Source of the DNA: Chlorobium sp.
GTDB taxonomy: Bacteria > Bacteroidota > Chlorobiia > Chlorobiales > Chlorobiaceae
Direction: 5' to 3'
Length of the DNA stretch: 5,229 bases
Assembly: GCA_026193435.1 (NCBI GenBank)
Contig: JAPHUN010000137.1
Location: forward strand, 1 to 5,229
This document shows, piece by piece, positions 1 through 5,141 of this stretch. Both the position numbers and the translations under genes were made by a program. The notes under the pieces were generated by a model. That model made no database searches. It saw nothing but the letters and a program-made list of their open reading frames with translations, and had not been told where the DNA came from. Numbering within the stretch: the stretch's first letter is position 1; each line of letters opens with the position of its first letter.

Positions 1-55
1 CAAGTTTTGCTCCGAACGCCTGGCCGATGCCTTCAATTTCTGTGATTTTTGCCAT
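1..55 (-). CDS. Helix-hairpin-helix protein (DUF4332-like), N-terminal fragment
   Basis: Only the first 18 codons lie in the window; the gene runs off the left edge. The translation is MAKITEIEGIGQAFGAKL. The I-E-G-I-G-x-x-x-x-x-K-L pattern is typical of the first helix-hairpin-helix of small DUF4332-type proteins, a fold usually linked to sequence-independent DNA contacts or protein-protein contacts. The start is secure: AAAGGAGG stands a few bases upstream of the ATG (plus-strand CCTCC at 63-67). It reads in the same direction as the upstream NUDIX gene, with about 125 bases between them. The family call rests on a short N-terminus and is moderate; that a gene starts here is much surer. Confidence 0.6.
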   Translation of the reverse strand, partial: MAKITEIEGIGQAFGAKL

Positions 56-179
56 AAAAAACCTCCTTTTCGATATGATATGAACAAAACAATATCTTGC
101 TATGCTTTGGAAACATAACAATTATCAACAATACATGAGCGTGCAAGCGAAGTATTTTTTTGCTCATCAGATGAGGATC
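56..179 (-). promoter_or_regulatory. Upstream region of the helix-hairpin-helix gene, with ribosome binding site
   Basis: This AT-rich spacer lies between the end of the NUDIX gene and the start of the helix-hairpin-helix gene. A strong AAAGGAGG Shine-Dalgarno sequence sits just before the ATG. A weak promoter-like arrangement, TTGTTA-17-AAGATA, can be read on the minus strand near 85-125. The inverted repeat CTCAT-CTG-ATGAG just after the NUDIX stop codon is followed by A residues, not T residues, on the minus strand, so I do not call it a terminator. Promoter evidence here is weak. Confidence 0.3.
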
Positions 180-734
180 TTACGTGATTCTTTCGGAACG
201 AACAGGAAAGGACGGGATGTTTTCCTCAGTGTTTCGAGATTCATGATCCCGGACATCTTCGATAACTTTTCGATGCAGCGGAATGGTTATCCGGGGTATC
301 TCCTCACAGGAATAAAAATCTGCTTCGTAGAGTTCATGGTTGATCTGAAGCGTATCATCACTGACAATCACCTTGTATGCCACAGCAAGCAGAGAACCGT
401 ACATTTCCGACTCCCGATGGTAGGCGCCGATCAGACGGTCGATTCTGCCGTTCAGTGATGTTTCCTCCCTCAGCTCCCGCAGACAACCCTCCTGCGGTGT
501 TTCTCCGGACTCGATAAATCCACCGGGAAGAGCCCATGCATTATAGGCGGGAGGATGGGCTCGCCTGACAACGAGCAGTTTCCCGGACTGGTTTACTGTA
601 TAGGCGAGAGCTACAGGCAGCGGGTTTTCATAGTGAATCCAGGAGCAGGATGGACAGGTTTTCCTTGTGCGATTTTCTATTGTCGCTGTTTTCAGCGGGG
701 TGCCGCAAGAGGGGCAATATTTATAGATGTTCAT
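180..734 (-). CDS. Zinc-ribbon NUDIX hydrolase
   Basis: This is a predicted soluble NUDIX pyrophosphohydrolase of 184 residues that cleaves a nucleoside-diphosphate-linked substrate; which one cannot be told from sequence. Residues 7-30 form a four-cysteine zinc ribbon (CPSC, 16 residues, CPSC), as in the NADH-pyrophosphatase-like and ADP-ribose-type NUDIX families. The Nudix box spans residues 72-94: G72, E78, R86-E87 and E90-E91, the metal-binding glutamates, are all present. The usual glycine near the end of the box is a serine (S93). I chose the ATG at 734 because MNIYKYCPSCG starts directly before the zinc ribbon, as is usual for the family. It has no clear ribosome binding site. The frame stays open upstream through an ATG at 836 (GGAAG upstream) to a TTG at 866, so a longer protein of up to 228 residues is possible. 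The gene is divergent from the peroxiredoxin gene. Confidence 0.88.
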   Translation of the reverse strand: MNIYKYCPSCGTPLKTATIENRTRKTCPSCSWIHYENPLPVALAYTVNQSGKLLVVRRAHPPAYNAWALPGGFIESGETPQEGCLRELREETSLNGRIDRLIGAYHRESEMYGSLLAVAYKVIVSDDTLQINHELYEADFYSCEEIPRITIPLHRKVIEDVRDHESRNTEENIPSFPVRSERIT

Positions 735-890
735 GGGTGATGTGCTGGTGATTTCATGCTGACATATGCTCTGTGAGGTACCTACACAGCCTTTGGTTTC
801 GCAGACCGGACTTGTGGGTGCTTGTCCCCTGAGCATCCGGGTCTCTTCCTGCTGATGTTCCGACAAAGAAACTTTTTGTTGGTGTAATTA

Positions 891-920
891 ATTCTATCTG
901 ACAGAAAAACAGCATGTAAA
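891..920 (-). promoter_or_regulatory. Candidate promoter for the NUDIX gene
   Basis: On the minus strand TTTACA (plus 915-920) and TAGAAT (plus 891-896) each match the sigma-70 consensus at five of six positions, with an 18-base spacer. Transcription would start near 884. That leaves about 150 bases of leader before the preferred start at 734, or under 50 bases before the alternative ATG at 836, so it bears on the start choice. It is a visual match only. Confidence 0.4.
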
Positions 921-931
921 ATTATTATAAT
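898..931 (+). promoter_or_regulatory. Candidate promoter for the peroxiredoxin-yqgE pair
   Basis: CTGACA at 898-903 is followed after 19 bases by TATTAT at 923-928, overlapping a perfect TATAAT at 926-931. The TATAAT is a good -10 box, but its spacing from CTGACA (22 bases) is too long for a standard promoter, so the exact pairing is uncertain. The leader to the ATG at 990 would be about 50-55 bases. The site interleaves with the NUDIX promoter on the other strand. Confidence 0.35.
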
Positions 932-989
932 CTTGCGTAAACGGGGAGCGATTCTTCTGCGCAAAACACCATCTTTGGAGTAAACAGTT

Positions 990-1460
990 ATGGAAGTACT
1001 GGAACCAGGAACACCGGCTCCGCCTTTTGAGTCAATTGACCAGAATGGAAAAACCGTTACCCTTGAGGAGTACAGGGGAAGGAAAGTTATACTCTATTTT
1101 TATCCGAAAGACGATACACCGGGATGCACCAAAGAGGCTTGTGCATTTAGAGACAATTTCCCTAAGTTTAAAAATACAGGGGTTGAGGTGCTTGGGGTCA
1201 GTATTGACAGTGAAAAGCGACATAAAAAATTTGTCGACAAGTATGAACTTCCGTTCAGGCTTGTTGTTGATGAAGACAAGAAAATAGTGCAGGATTATGG
1301 AGTGTGGGGGTTGAAAAAATTTATGGGCAGGGAATATATGGGCACTGCCAGGGTCACCTATCTTATAGATGAGCATGGTAGTATCCAGCATGTGTGGCCG
1401 AAAGTCAAGCCTGCGGATCATGCCCTTGAACTGCTTGAATATATTGAAAATGCCGGATAG
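990..1460 (+). CDS. bcp: Thioredoxin-dependent peroxiredoxin, BCP/PrxQ type
   Basis: This is a cytoplasmic peroxidase that reduces hydrogen peroxide and organic hydroperoxides with electrons from thioredoxin. The 156-residue length is normal for the family. The active-site motif YPKDDTPGCTKEAC (residues 38-51) holds the peroxidatic Cys46 and a resolving Cys51 five residues later, the atypical two-cysteine arrangement of E. coli BCP. The conserved active-site Arg is R121 in the GTARVTYLID segment, and the N-terminal GTPAPPF is the usual start of the thioredoxin-like fold. The ATG at 990 is preceded by GGAG at 977-980 with good spacing. The gene is followed after three bases by yqgE, so the two are probably cotranscribed. 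In an anaerobic phototroph its role would be protection from occasional oxygen exposure (inference). Confidence 0.95.
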   Translation: MEVLEPGTPAPPFESIDQNGKTVTLEEYRGRKVILYFYPKDDTPGCTKEACAFRDNFPKFKNTGVEVLGVSIDSEKRHKKFVDKYELPFRLVVDEDKKIVQDYGVWGLKKFMGREYMGTARVTYLIDEHGSIQHVWPKVKPADHALELLEYIENAG

Positions 1461-1463
1461 ATC

Positions 1464-2027
1464 ATGGTTAATGAATTTGAGCAACTTTCGATAGGTGAAC
1501 TTTTAATGGCATCAGCTGTCATGCTCGAACCTAATTTCAAGCGGACAGTGCTGCTGATGTGTGAACATAATGATGAGGGTTCACTCGGATTTATCCTGAA
1601 TCGCCCTATGGAGATCAAGGTCAGTGAAGCGATATCCGGTTTTGATGATCTCGATGTTCCGTTGCATATGGGAGGCCCTGTGCAGGTTGATACGGTGCAT
1701 TATCTGCATCGAAGGGGGGATGTGATCGATGGTTCATTGGAGGTGCTTCCAGGTGTCTTCTGGGGGGGAGAGCAGGAACAGCTCAGTTTTCTCATGAGTT
1801 CCGGTGTGGTTTCGCCAGGGGAAGTGCGTTTTTTCCTTGGATACGCGGGGTGGAGCCCCGGTCAGCTCGAGAAGGAGTTTGAAGAAGGCTCATGGTACAG
1901 GACGTTGGCTGCAGATGAAATTATTTTCAGTGATGAGTATGAGCGGATGTGGGCAAGGACTGTTCGTTCAAAAGGAGGAGAGTATCATTTTGCTGCGAAT
2001 TCTCCCGAGCTTCCCGGAATGAACTGA
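1464..2027 (+). CDS. yqgE: YqgE/AlgH family protein (UPF0301)
   Basis: This is a 187-residue member of the UPF0301 (YqgE/AlgH) family, whose molecular function is not established; AlgH was named for effects on alginate production in Pseudomonas, and that name should not be taken as a function here. Family hallmarks are visible: GELLMASAVM near the N-terminus (11-20), GSLGFILNRP (39-48), HMGGPV (68-73), and FLGYAGWSPGQLE (124-136). Length is typical, and no signal peptide or membrane segment is seen. The ATG lies three bases after the peroxiredoxin stop codon and has only a weak GGAT-like ribosome binding site, which suggests translational coupling. No terminator with a T-tract follows, so some transcripts may read on toward ssrA. 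Confidence 0.93.
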   Translation: MVNEFEQLSIGELLMASAVMLEPNFKRTVLLMCEHNDEGSLGFILNRPMEIKVSEAISGFDDLDVPLHMGGPVQVDTVHYLHRRGDVIDGSLEVLPGVFWGGEQEQLSFLMSSGVVSPGEVRFFLGYAGWSPGQLEKEFEEGSWYRTLAADEIIFSDEYERMWARTVRSKGGEYHFAANSPELPGMN

Positions 2028-2034
2028 ACAGTTG

Positions 2035-2127
2035 TCAGCCAAGGAACGTAAGGAGGACAACTATCACCAGGTATGATACTAATCCCCATATAAGCACTCT
2101 GGTTGTTTTCAGCTTTTTCTTGAGCAT
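2035..2127 (-). CDS. Putative 30-residue single-pass membrane peptide
   Basis: I do not recognise this ORF. It encodes 30 residues: a basic start (MLKKKLKTTR, five positive charges in the first ten positions) followed by about 20 almost entirely hydrophobic residues (VLIWGLVSYL and onward, ending LLTFLG). That is the shape of a one-pass membrane peptide with its N-terminus in the cytoplasm by the positive-inside rule. The frame is closed by a TGA eight codons before the ATG, so there is no longer version. The case for a real gene is the clean composition plus a well-formed promoter about 40 bases upstream (TTGAAA-17-TATTAT). Against it, there is no Shine-Dalgarno sequence and the ORF is short. 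It is convergent with yqgE (stop codons 7 bases apart) and divergent from ssrA. A role in a membrane complex or as a stress peptide would be guesswork. Confidence 0.45.
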   Translation of the reverse strand: MLKKKLKTTRVLIWGLVSYLVIVVLLTFLG

Positions 2128-2159
2128 GGAACGTTGATTCTGGTATCAGTGTTGTTTCT

Positions 2160-2188
2160 GTTACAATAATAATATATATACATATCAT
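2160..2188 (+). promoter_or_regulatory. Candidate ssrA promoter
   Basis: GTTACA (2160-2165), 17 bases, then TATCAT (2183-2188) forms a reasonable sigma-70-type promoter. A start near 2195 would give a precursor with about 20 extra bases before the mature tmRNA 5' end at 2216, which RNase P would remove as for tRNAs. It overlaps the opposite-strand candidate promoter almost completely. Confidence 0.4.
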
Positions 2189-2197
2189 ACTTTTCAA
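2169..2197 (-). promoter_or_regulatory. Candidate promoter for the small membrane ORF
   Basis: On the minus strand TTGAAA (plus 2192-2197) and TATTAT (plus 2169-2174) are separated by exactly 17 bases and match the sigma-70 consensus closely. Transcription would begin near 2162, giving a leader of about 35 bases to the ATG at 2127. The region is very AT-rich, which raises the chance of accidental matches. Confidence 0.45.
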
Positions 2198-2215
2198 GTA
2201 GTGTTCTTTGATATT

Positions 2216-2619
2216 GGGGATGACAGGCTTTTGACAGGGCAGGTGTGCGATCCAGTTGCACTCCGAGTTTCAGCATGGATGGACTCGTTAAAGAAGTCTA
2301 TGTAACTATTAGATGCAGACGATTATTCGTATGCAATGGCTGCCTGATTAGCACAAGTTAATGTAATCAGCCATCGTTCGATGATGGAGGCGCTTACTCT
2401 GAATTCATCGAATGGCATAATCCGCGCTTGAGCCTACGGCTCGCGCAAGTAAGCTTCAACTGTTTATTTCCGGTAAATCGGTTGAATACAATTCCGGAAT
2501 AGTGTTCCGAACTTTGTCGGCGGAGTAACGGAATGCGAAACACAAAACACCGAAGATGAGTGTGGTGGCTGTTTCAAGCAATGTTCTGGACGCGGGTTCG
2601 ACTCCCGCCATCTCCACCA
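2216..2619 (+). ncRNA. ssrA: Transfer-messenger RNA (tmRNA)
   Basis: This RNA rescues ribosomes stalled on broken or stop-less mRNAs: charged with alanine and bound to SmpB, it enters the A site and adds a degradation tag. The one-piece form is complete at 404 bases. The acceptor stem pairs GGGGATG (2216-2222) with CATCTCC (2609-2615), with one G-U pair, and the 3' end is the encoded ACCA (2616-2619). The T arm is GCGGG-TTCGACT-CCCGC (2592-2608). The conserved 5' region includes GTTGCACTCCGAG and the GGACTCGTTAAA segment before the tag. The middle holds the GC-rich hairpins expected of the pseudoknots. A terminator follows 14 bases after the CCA. The tag sequence points to Chlorobium-type bacteria. 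Confidence 0.97.
2315..2347 (+). other. tmRNA tag-peptide reading frame (ADDYSYAMAA)
   Basis: Within ssrA, translation resumes at GCA (2315-2317) and runs ten codons to TGA (2345-2347), a second in-frame-independent stop (TAG) lying close behind. With the alanine carried by tmRNA the tag is AADDYSYAMAA. The C-terminal M-A-A resembles the hydrophobic small-residue ends that ClpXP and related proteases recognise. The decapeptide matches the tag I recall for Chlorobium tepidum. Confidence 0.93.
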
Positions 2620-2632
2620 ATGTTATGGTGAC

Positions 2633-2681
2633 AACCCGTTTCTCCAGAGTGATTCTCCGGGGTGACGGGTTTTCTTTTTTT
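2633..2681 (+). terminator. Intrinsic terminator of ssrA
   Basis: AACCCGTTTCTCC (2633-2645) pairs with GGGGTGACGGGTT (2659-2671): thirteen positions with two G-U pairs and one mismatch, closing a 13-base loop. A T-rich tail, TTTTCTTTTTTT, covers 2670-2681. It begins 14 bases after the tmRNA CCA end. On the other strand no T-tract follows the hairpin, so it should not stop transcription of the convergent SRAP gene. Confidence 0.85.
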
Positions 2682-2714
2682 CCGAGCTATAACGTGGAAG
2701 CGTATCTGATCGGT

Positions 2715-3401
2715 TTACGCAATAATGCCCTGATGTCCTTCAAGCGGTTCGAGGTTCTCCGGGGAGTTGTTTGCCGGTGCATTCATCATTGGCGATACGT
2801 CGTGGCCTTCCAGTGCTTCCGGAGGAAACGGTTTGAATATGGCGTCCAGGGCCTCGGGGGAGAGCTTTTCTGTCTGCAGCCATTCTTCGTACTGGTCCGG
2901 GCGCAGCAGCACCGGCATGCGGTTGTGAATCTCTTTGATCAGCTCGTTGGGCTGCGTGGTGATGATGGCAAAGGTGTTGACCGTTTCCCCGGATGGCGAT
3001 ACCCACGTGTTGTAGATCCCGGCCATGGCCATGAGTCGTTCCGATTTCAGTCTGATGTATACAGGCTGCTTCTTGCCGCCGGTCTTTCTCCACTCGTAGA
3101 AGCCGTTCGCCGGCACAATGCATCGCTGGGAAGTGATGGCTTTTTTGAATGCGGGCTTTGCGGTCACCGTTTCAGCCCGTGCGTTGATCATCCGGTTGCC
3201 GATCGCCGGATCGTCCGCCCAGACGGGAACGAATCCCCAGCGTGAGAGAATGAGGCGGTTGTCCGTTTTCCGAATAACAAGGGGCACATTCCGGGACGGG
3301 GCTATGTTGTAGTCCGGCTCGAATCCGAAAGAGAGCTGACTGACCTGAAACTCCTTTGCTACATCCTGCAGCGGTATGAACAAGACAAATCGTCCGCACA
3401 T
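2715..3401 (-). CDS. SOS response-associated peptidase (SRAP/YedK/HMCES-type abasic-site protein)
   Basis: SRAP proteins form a covalent thiazolidine link with abasic sites in single-stranded DNA through their N-terminal cysteine, shielding the lesion from cleavage and error-prone bypass. The 228-residue protein is full length. It starts MCGRF, so removal of Met exposes catalytic Cys2. The other active-site residues are in place: N73 in INAR (71-75), E103 in GFYEW (100-104) and H159 in HNRMP (159-163), matching C2, N75, E105 and H160 of E. coli YedK. RWGFVPVW (54-61) and CIVPANGFYEW are further family signatures. The ATG at 3399-3401 is fixed by the need for Cys2, although no strong ribosome binding site is seen. 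It is divergent from the umuC-type gene with 71 bases between starts, consistent with joint DNA-damage control. Confidence 0.96.
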   Translation of the reverse strand: MCGRFVLFIPLQDVAKEFQVSQLSFGFEPDYNIAPSRNVPLVIRKTDNRLILSRWGFVPVWADDPAIGNRMINARAETVTAKPAFKKAITSQRCIVPANGFYEWRKTGGKKQPVYIRLKSERLMAMAGIYNTWVSPSGETVNTFAIITTQPNELIKEIHNRMPVLLRPDQYEEWLQTEKLSPEALDAIFKPFPPEALEGHDVSPMMNAPANNSPENLEPLEGHQGIIA

Positions 3402-3426
3402 GAACGTGTCATTCTGTTATTTCGGG

Positions 3427-3455
3427 ATGTTATGGTATTATGAAAAATACCACAA
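3427..3455 (-). promoter_or_regulatory. Candidate promoter of the SRAP gene
   Basis: Minus-strand TTGTGG (plus 3450-3455) and TAACAT (plus 3427-3432) are spaced by 17 bases. The inverted repeat at 3433-3452 lies between and partly over these elements. The leader to the ATG would be roughly 20 bases. The -35 match is modest. Confidence 0.35.
3433..3452. promoter_or_regulatory. Palindromic operator candidate between SRAP gene and umuC
   Basis: TGGTATT (3433-3439) and AATACCA (3446-3452) form a perfect 7-bp inverted repeat around a 6-base centre. It lies in the only intergenic space between two DNA-damage genes, overlaps a TATTAT -10-like box for the plus strand (3436-3441), and fills the spacer of the minus-strand candidate promoter. 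It matches neither the E. coli LexA box (CTGT-N8-ACAG) nor the Gram-positive box (GAAC-N4-GTTC). I infer a repressor site, possibly LexA of this lineage; the protein is unknown. Confidence 0.45.
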
Positions 3456-3472
3456 GAAACGGAGTTGTTACC

Positions 3473-4744
3473 ATGTTCGCGCTGATTGACTGCAATAATT
3501 TTTACGTTTCCTGCGAACGGGTGTTCAAGCCCGCGCTGCATGGGAAGCCTGTTGTCGTGCTCTCGAACAACGACGGTTGTATCATCGCTCGATCCCAGGA
3601 GGTTAAAGCCCTTGGCCTTCCAATGGGGGCTCCGGTTTTCAAGCATAAGGAGCTGCTGGAAACCAATCATGTCGTGATGTTTTCCCCGAACTTCGCCCTG
3701 TACGGCGACATGTCGTCGCGGGTTATGAACACGCTCGGCGACCTTCTTCCCGATATTGAGATCTATTCCATCGATGAGGCGTTTGCCGATCTGCACGGTT
3801 TCGGGCGTTTCGATCTTCATGAACTGGCTGAAACCGTCCGGGATACTATCAGGAGGCATACCGGTATTCCGGTGAGTGTCGGTATCGGTGCAACAAAGAC
3901 CCTTGCCAAGGCGGCAAATCATCTGGCCAAGAAACAGAGCGGGTATCAGGGGGTGTGCGTACTCAAGGATGCAGCCTCGACCTGCAAGGCTCTGCAGAGC
4001 CTGCCTGTTGATGAAGTGTGGAGTATCGGCAGAGCCTACACCAGGCGGCTTGAGGCCCAGGGGATTCATACGGCACTGGATTTCGCCAGGCTGCGACCGG
4101 AATGGGTGCGGCGGCAGATGCACGTGACCGGCGCAAGGGTACACCGCGAACTCAGGGGACAATCCTGCCTGCCGCTGGAACAGGTGCGACCACCGAAAAA
4201 GAGCATTTGCACTTCACGATCCTTCGGGCGGAAGGTCCTGCAGGTCGGGGAGCTGGAGAACGCAATCGGCACATTCGCGGCGAAGTGTGCCTGGAAACTG
4301 CGGAAGGAAGGGCTCTATGCCGGTCTGGTGACGGTGTTTGCGCATACTGACGCATTCGACAAACAGGGGAGGTACTACCGGGGATCGCGGACTGCGGCCC
4401 TGCCCTTTGTGACGCAGAACACCATCGATATTGTCAACCATGCGCTCGCAATCCTGAAAGTGATTTTCCGGGAAGGGTATGCATACCAGAAAGCCGGGGT
4501 AATTCTCGACGGATTGACAGCGGCATCACCCCAATGCGTAACACCCTCATTGTTCGGTGAAGCCGGTTCTTCACACGATGACAGTGCAGCGATCATGCGT
4601 GCGCTCGATGCAGTGAACGAACGCTACGGTTCCGGGACCCTTCGTCTTGCCATCGAGTCATCGACAGGGTGGAAGCAGCGCATGGAAAGGCTTTCCCCAC
4701 GTTACACGACCAGGTGGGCGGATATCATCGAGGTGCGAGGGTGA
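3473..4744 (+). CDS. umuC: Y-family DNA polymerase, UmuC subunit type (DNA polymerase V catalytic subunit)
   Basis: This error-prone translesion polymerase copies past damaged bases; in E. coli UmuC works with cleaved UmuD' and RecA. The 423 residues match the E. coli length of about 422. Counting from the chosen ATG, the N-terminus [18 protein letters not shown] carries catalytic D6, and YSIDEAF carries D101 and E102. [11 protein letters not shown] (31-41) and [19 protein letters not shown] (136-154) are further palm/fingers signatures. A helix-hairpin-helix-like region follows near 180-190, then the little-finger domain. PSLFGE near residues 358-363 may be a beta-clamp contact, and the C-terminal [12 protein letters not shown] is typical of UmuC. 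GGAG (3461-3464) supports the start at 3473; the in-frame ATG at 3440 lies inside the inverted repeat and lacks a binding site. No umuD is adjacent. Confidence 0.95.
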   Translation: MFALIDCNNFYVSCERVFKPALHGKPVVVLSNNDGCIIARSQEVKALGLPMGAPVFKHKELLETNHVVMFSPNFALYGDMSSRVMNTLGDLLPDIEIYSIDEAFADLHGFGRFDLHELAETVRDTIRRHTGIPVSVGIGATKTLAKAANHLAKKQSGYQGVCVLKDAASTCKALQSLPVDEVWSIGRAYTRRLEAQGIHTALDFARLRPEWVRRQMHVTGARVHRELRGQSCLPLEQVRPPKKSICTSRSFGRKVLQVGELENAIGTFAAKCAWKLRKEGLYAGLVTVFAHTDAFDKQGRYYRGSRTAALPFVTQNTIDIVNHALAILKVIFREGYAYQKAGVILDGLTAASPQCVTPSLFGEAGSSHDDSAAIMRALDAVNERYGSGTLRLAIESSTGWKQRMERLSPRYTTRWADIIEVRG

Positions 4745-4990
4745 GGCGTCCACGATAACAAAATTCGCTGTGCTATTTGCGTGCATTGCGTCTCAAAGTG
4801 ATTCCTTTTGGCGGCCTTGCGGTATCATTGTATCAAAATAAGACGATATTTGTCGCTGTAGTTTATCAGCAAAAATCGCCATTGGAATCAATTTATTTTT
4901 ATCCCAACTCCATACTGCAGGCGGTATAAGCCACGTTTTTCTGTTTCTCTCTTCCTTCTTTTTGTTTTTTTGGTACAAATATTGCAGTTA

Positions 4991-5031
4991 CTGTAGTAGG
5001 GTTAGCGTGAATAATACGCAATGCGCTACAG
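4991..5031 (+). repeat. Inverted repeat with hairpin potential upstream of the right-edge gene
   Basis: CTGTAG (4991-4996) and CTACAG (5026-5031) are exact inverted copies. Pairing can extend to GCG/CGC across a bulge. Inside it GCGT and ACGC can form a small nested stem (5005-5019). A partly overlapping imperfect palindrome, TGCAGTTACTGTA, lies at 4983-4995. No T-tract follows, so a terminator is not indicated. It could be leader-RNA structure or binding sites. Confidence 0.3.
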
Positions 5032-5101
5032 GCCGGAACACCCTTCTCTGAACCCCCTGTGTTTTTCCCGCTTTCCCCTGAGTCATTGCAGGTAATGCTA
5101 T

Positions 5102-5116
5102 TTGATTTGAAATCAA
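5102..5116. promoter_or_regulatory. Perfect inverted repeat, possible operator
   Basis: TTGATTT (5102-5108) and AAATCAA (5110-5116) form a perfect 7-bp palindrome around a central G, ending 25 bases before the start codon at 5142. The position suits a repressor site or a short 5' UTR element. No binding family is recognised. Confidence 0.35.
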
Positions 5117-5141
5117 GTCTATTTTCCAATCGGAGGACGTC

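Larger units (their letters stand above)
4745..5141. other. Intergenic region with no convincing gene
   Basis: About 400 bases separate umuC from the next gene. I see no credible full gene and no clear terminator after umuC. The section near 4840-4985 is AT-rich, with a long pyrimidine run on the plus strand at about 4936-4972. Short open frames exist, such as a 29-codon minus-strand ORF at 4793-4882 starting MAIFADKLQRQ, but without a ribosome binding site or recognisable family. Inverted repeats occur at 4983-4995, 4991-5031 and 5102-5116. The most likely roles are an upstream regulatory region for the gene starting at 5142 and decayed sequence. Confidence 0.5.

Noticed and set aside
102..458. 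A 118-codon plus-strand frame over the NUDIX gene
   Set aside because: It is antisense to the NUDIX coding sequence, with no domain and no ribosome binding site.
2022..2033. AACTG-AA-CAGTT palindrome after yqgE as a terminator
   Set aside because: The loop would be only two bases and no T-tract follows on either strand.
2046..2080. AAGGAGG at about 2049-2055 as a plus-strand ribosome binding site
   Set aside because: The nearest ATG (2073) is too far and its frame closes after six codons; the purines are explained by the opposite-strand ORF.
1985..2197. A 70-codon minus-strand frame overlapping the small membrane ORF
   Set aside because: It starts upstream of the predicted transcript start near 2162, runs into the yqgE coding end and has no membrane or domain pattern; the 30-codon frame is better formed.
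2556..3245. A 229-codon plus-strand open frame across the ssrA 3' end and the SRAP gene
   Set aside because: It starts inside the tmRNA, lies antisense to a clear SRAP gene with all active-site residues, and its translation looks like no family.
3440..3472. Eleven-codon N-terminal extension of umuC from an ATG at 3440
   Set aside because: That ATG lies inside the inverted repeat with no ribosome binding site; the start at 3473 has GGAG with good spacing and matches the UmuC family N-terminus.
3359..4162. A 267-codon minus-strand open frame antisense to umuC
   Set aside because: It is the antisense shadow of the well-supported polymerase gene and also covers the promoter region.
5032..5075. 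AACAC...GTGTTTTT as a terminator
   Set aside because: The stem is only five pairs with a 17-base loop, and no gene ends close upstream.
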